NCBI RefSeq assembly: GCF_000003815.2
Contig: NC_049982.1
Location: 26,953,229 to 27,017,228 of the forward strand
DNA length: 64,000 nucleotides
Direction: 5' to 3'
Origin: Branchiostoma floridae
Lineage: Eukaryota > Chordata > Leptocardii > Amphioxiformes > Branchiostomatidae
The position numbers and the translations under genes are program-made. The notes under the pieces are model-generated. The model worked only from the letters and a program-made list of their open reading frames with translations, searched no databases and was not told the origin of the DNA. Below, one piece after another: positions 60,249 through 64,000 of this stretch; positions within the stretch are counted from its first letter, which is position 1, and every line of letters begins with the position of its first letter.

Positions 60249-60625
60249 CAATTTAACTATTTGAAAGTGCTAAACTAACAGGATGGTTGACATCTTCTCG
60301 CTTCTTTGTACAGGTGTAGATATAAGAACATATAATGTTTGATATACAGCCGGTTTATCTAGGCGCATCAAAAATAGAAATGTATCCGTTGCATTAAGAT
60401 GTTCAAAATATGGGAACTCTTTTCTGATACATTCATAAAGCACAATTCGTTCCTTATGGTAAAATTTACAGTGTACGATAAAATGCTGTTCATCTTCTAC
60501 CTGTTGTAGTTCACAAAATTGGCAGACTCTATGCTGCAGAGGAGTGCGGTTGTGCCTTCCAGTTTCAATATGTAACTTGTGACAACTAATCAGGAGTTGT
60601 ATGTATATTGAAGCGACCAAGGTTG
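60249..60625 (-). pseudogene. 3' end of a LINE ORF2 (C-terminal Cys/His tail)
   Basis: The minus-strand translation contains SCHKLHIETGRHNR, then CQFCELQQVEDEQHFIVHCKFYHKER, typed here as CQFCELQQVEDEQH and FIVHCKFYHKER. This CxxC...H...C arrangement after an IETGRH segment is the usual C-terminus of CR1/L2-like LINEs. Only about 115 residues remain before the stop and nothing upstream matches, so it is a 5'-truncated copy. It abuts the MITE at 60656 and the 1.4-kb tandem units. Confidence 0.75.
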
Positions 60626-60655
60626 TACTATAAAATCACCCAATAAATTCAGCTA

Positions 60656-61175
60656 AGGCCACAGCAAGTAAATTTTATGGATGACATCCTCTGCAGACTG
60701 CAGAAATAGTGCGATAGGGCGAAAAAAAAACAAGATGGGTGCATAATAGGCACCATAAAGTTGTGATGACTGTTGTAAAAAGAATTAAAGGGACAAAACA
60801 TTGTATCAGAGCCAGCAATGCATTCATTCCTGTATTTAAAACATGTACTGGTGTGGTAGAAGTGACACTAGTGTCACAGTGGTAGACTGCCATCACCAAC
60901 AAAGTTGGTAACCACACTCAAAGCTTCCATATTGCTGTCACTTTTACAACTATCCAATAAGTTTCGTTTCTACAACTACAGTCCTAGGTACCTCGCAAGT
61001 GTCACTTCTACAAGTACAATTATTAGGCCACAACACAATATATTTGCTCATAGTGGTACTGTATCATAATGTTGACCATGCCTGCAGAAGAAAAAAAAAT
61101 CTTGTTTTTTTTCTGAAATCAGGCGAAAATTAATGCGCGCGTAGATGGCATCCATAAAATTTACCTGCTGTGGCC
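60656..61175. mobile_element. TA-target MITE with an identifiable empty site
   Basis: AGGCCACAGCAAGTAAATTT and AAATTTACCTGCTGTGGCC are inverted ends; TA flanks at 60654-60655 and 61176-61177. The uninterrupted sequence TTCAGCTAACGTAAACTAC at 62568 is the empty target, so insertion at TA is directly shown. Confidence 0.92.
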
Positions 61176-61177
61176 TA

Positions 61178-62574
61178 ACGTAAACTACCAGCCCTCAGTC
61201 TGGTCCCAACCACCGTGGTGTTCACATCAGTGGAGGCAGGCTAATACAGATTAGCAAGTATTGGATCGCGGAGTTACTCTTCAGTTTTGAAATGTACATA
61301 AGCCAGTAGTCTTGAACAGATAAGGATGGCGACACACAATTCAGTGTAGCTTTACAAGTCAGCTTACAAACAATATAAAGCATAGCTGGCCATGGTCTGC
61401 CTGGAAGTGTGTCTCAATCTGACCCAGATACAACTTGTTGTACAGTCCTACAGAGCCCCAGTCTACACTGGCAAGTTGCAAAATATAAGTAGTTCAAACT
61501 TGACAGGGGCTGGTCCTTACTGAGAGACAGTTCAAACAAAGCCTTCATACAACATAATGCCCTAGCTCTTGTGTGAAAACAAAATGTCTTCCTGTCGTCT
61601 GCTGTAATACCAATCCTTTGTCCTTGGTTACAGACGGGTAGAGATCTCCCACTGGGTCTAAGCCATTTATGATGCTGGGAGTATGCGATGAGTCAATTTA
61701 GCAACTGGCATCCTGGTAGGAGATAGTCTTTTATGGTCGATTGCCCTGGGAGTAGACTAAAAAAACGTTTAAAAAAAGCCGGAGCCTAACCTCTGCTTGG
61801 AGAGTACTTGTTTACACCAAGGTGTCCCTTTTTACCAGGCATATTGAAGCCTAGTCAGATTAGAATTTATGAGCATGATTGCTCAAGCTCAGATTCAAAT
61901 GGCCTATTAATCTTTTGTGACCGCTTTTCAGGGTGATTTTGTGCAGAGGTGACTCAAAGTTGAAGCCTTTAGTGCATCCTCAAGATTGTTTAATTCAAGT
62001 TGACTTTGAGAGTGATTCAAATAAAGCTTAATTGTTTAAATGTTTTAAAACATTGTTGATGGAAACCCAAAATTTGTACATGGCCCTCCCTCAAGCCAAA
62101 AAATTTTCTCCTTGGACCAAGGAGGGACACAGTGGCCACTAGTTTTATGGCATGAACGTTTCTTTTTGATGTGCACAGCTCTCCTTCCTTTGCCAGTATA
62201 CTGCAGACTCGGGAAGAACAACTTATAAACTGCAAGGTTCCTTTCATTGAAACAAGGAGGTTTTATCAATGATTTATCAATGATTAAACCTCCTTGATTC
62301 AAGACAAATACATCCAAAGTCAGCGATTTTTTTTATTTTATTACAACCCTACTGTTGATAAAAATCAGTCTTTTTAAAAGAATTTTCACATTTAAAAGAA
62401 ACGGACCTTCAAGCGCGTGGTGTAGTTCGTCAGAACCCCCAACCCCCTACTCTTCAAGCAAAGGTTAGGATTCGGCTGTTTTTCAATGTTTTTTTAGCCG
62501 TTTTCATCAGACTTTCTATTTTGTATTTTATCTTTATCTTTACTAGTATGGCCGTCACCCAATAAATTCAGCTA
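61178..62574. repeat. 1.4-kb tandem duplication, copy 1
   Basis: Runs from ACGTAAACTACCAGCCCTC to CCCAATAAATTCAGCTA (1397 bp). Contains a lone TCCAAGCAGAGGTTAG-family end at about 61790 and a hairpin CAAGGAGGTTT...AAACCTCCTTG at 62251-62297. A minus-strand frame of 76 codons (62247-62017) is kept in both copies. Confidence 0.9.
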
Positions 62575-63997
62575 ACGTAAACTACCAGCCCTCAGTCTGG
62601 TCCCAACAACCGTGGTGTTCACATCAGTGGAGGCAGGCTAATACAGATTAGCAAGTACTCGTATTGGATCGCGGAGTTACTCTTCAGTTTTGAAATGCAC
62701 ATAAGCCAGTAGTCTTGAACAGGTAAGGAATTGAAGTATGGCGACACACAATTCAGTGTAGCTTTACAAGTCAGCTTACAAACAATATAAAGCATAGCTG
62801 GCCATGGTCTGCCTGGAAGTGTGTCTCAATCTGACCCAGATACAACTTGTTGTACAGTCCTACAGAGCCCCAGTCTACACTGGCAAGTTGCAAAATATAA
62901 GTAGTTCAAACTTGACAGGGGCTGGTCCTTACTGAGAGACAGTTCAAACAAGGCCTTCATACAACATAATGCCCTTAGGCTCTTGTGTGAAAACAAAATG
63001 TCTTNNNNNNNNNNNNNNNNNNNNNNNNNNNNNNNNNNNNNNNNNNNNNNNNNNNNNNNNNNNNNNNNNNNNNNNNNNNNNNNNNNNNNNNNNNNNNNNN
63101 NNNNNNNNNNNNNNNNNNNNNNNNNNNNNNNNNNNNNNNNNNNNNNNNNNNNNNNNNNNNNNNNNNNNNNNNNNNNNNNNNNNNNNNNNNNNNNNNNNNN
63201 NNNNNNNNNNNNNNNNNNNNNNNNNNNNNNNNNNNNNNNNNNNNNNNNNNNNNNNNNNNNNNNNNNNNNNNNNNNNNNNNNNNNNNNNNNNNNNNNNNNN
63301 NNNNNNNNNNNNNNNNNNNNNNNNNNNNNNNNNNNNNNNNNNNNNNNNNNNNNNNNNNNNNNNNNNNNNNNNNNNNNNNCTCAAAGTTGAAGCCTTTAGT
63401 GCATCCTCAAGATTGTTAATTCAAAGTTGATTTTTGAGAGTGATTCAAATAAAGCTTAATTGTTTAAATGTTTTAAAACATTGTTGAAGGAAACCCAAAA
63501 TTTGTACATGGCCCTCCCTCAAGCCAAAAAATTTTCTCCTTGGACCAAGGAGGGACACAGTGGCCACTAGTTTTATGGCATGAACGTTTCTTTTTGATGT
63601 GCACAGCTCTCCTTCCTTTGCCAGTATACTGCAGACTCGGGAAGAACAACTTATAAACTGCAAGGTTCCTTTCATTGAAACAAGGAGGTTTTATCAATGA
63701 TTTCTCAATGATTAAACCTCCTTGATTCAAATACATCCAAAGTCAGCGATTTTTTTAATTTTATTACAACCCTACTGTTGATAAAAATCAGTCTTTTAAA
63801 AAGAATTTTCACATTTAAAAGAAACGGACCTTCAAGCGCGTGGTGTAGTTCGTCAGAACCCCCAACCCCCTACTCTTCAAGCAAAGGTTAGGATTCGGCT
63901 GTTTTTCAATGTTTTTTTAGCCGTTTTCATCAGACTTTCTATTTTGTATTTTATCTTTATCTTTACTAGTATGGCCGTCACCCAATAAATTCAGCTA
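62575..63997. repeat. 1.4-kb tandem duplication, copy 2
   Basis: Near-identical to 61178-62574 with small indels and a 375-N gap. A third unit begins at 63998. The 76-codon minus frame (63675-63445) differs by one residue from copy 1. Confidence 0.9.
63005..63379. other. Assembly gap (375 N) in tandem copy 2
   Basis: The missing part corresponds to about 61585-61950 of copy 1. Confidence 1.
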
Positions 63998-64000
63998 ACG

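Overview
This is a 64-kb stretch of an animal (metazoan) draft genome. It is intron-rich, about 40% GC by eye, full of short transposons, and contains nine runs of N. The intron-split genes, the tRNA-derived SINEs, the many small TIR elements and a death domain fused to a bacterial-type glycosyltransferase all fit a lancelet (Branchiostoma) best. The species call is inference.

Two genes can be read with confidence, both on the minus strand. (1) HOGA1, mitochondrial 4-hydroxy-2-oxoglutarate aldolase, lies at 12908 to 8111. Six coding exons splice in perfect phase; the last exon is missing, probably in the assembly gap at 7661-7961. (2) A death-domain/GT4-glycosyltransferase fusion lies at 45371 to 42787. 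Two exons encode a six-helix death domain, one encodes a Q/E-rich linker, and one 1.19-kb exon carries the whole GT-B enzyme. Its 5' exon is not identified. This fusion is the most interesting coding object in the window.

Weaker gene traces are a plus-strand first exon with an ATGGCGGCG start at 20666, a plus-strand C-terminal exon at 22256-22448 with a 3' exon at 23586, and isolated candidate exons at 7195, 51859/52929 and 59188.

The rest is mostly repeats. 2127-4120 is a decayed APE-type LINE. 14549-21440 holds a short TIR element followed directly by a second left end whose matching right end lies 6.6 kb away, enclosing a 65-bp tandem array (17.6-19.8 kb). 24-42 kb has no recognisable gene but many MITEs (hAT type with 8-bp TSDs, TA-target elements, and elements with 9-bp duplications), SINEs and a dispersed repeat family. 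46.3-50.2 kb is a stack of three different minisatellites (32, 52 and 59 bp). 60.2-64 kb has a LINE tail, a TA-target MITE and a roughly 1.4-kb tandem duplication that continues past the window edge.

HOGA1 is a metabolic gene; the death-domain/glycosyltransferase gene probably belongs to an innate-immunity or cell-death repertoire. Nothing in the window links the two functionally. No CRISPR, rRNA or canonical tRNA gene was seen.
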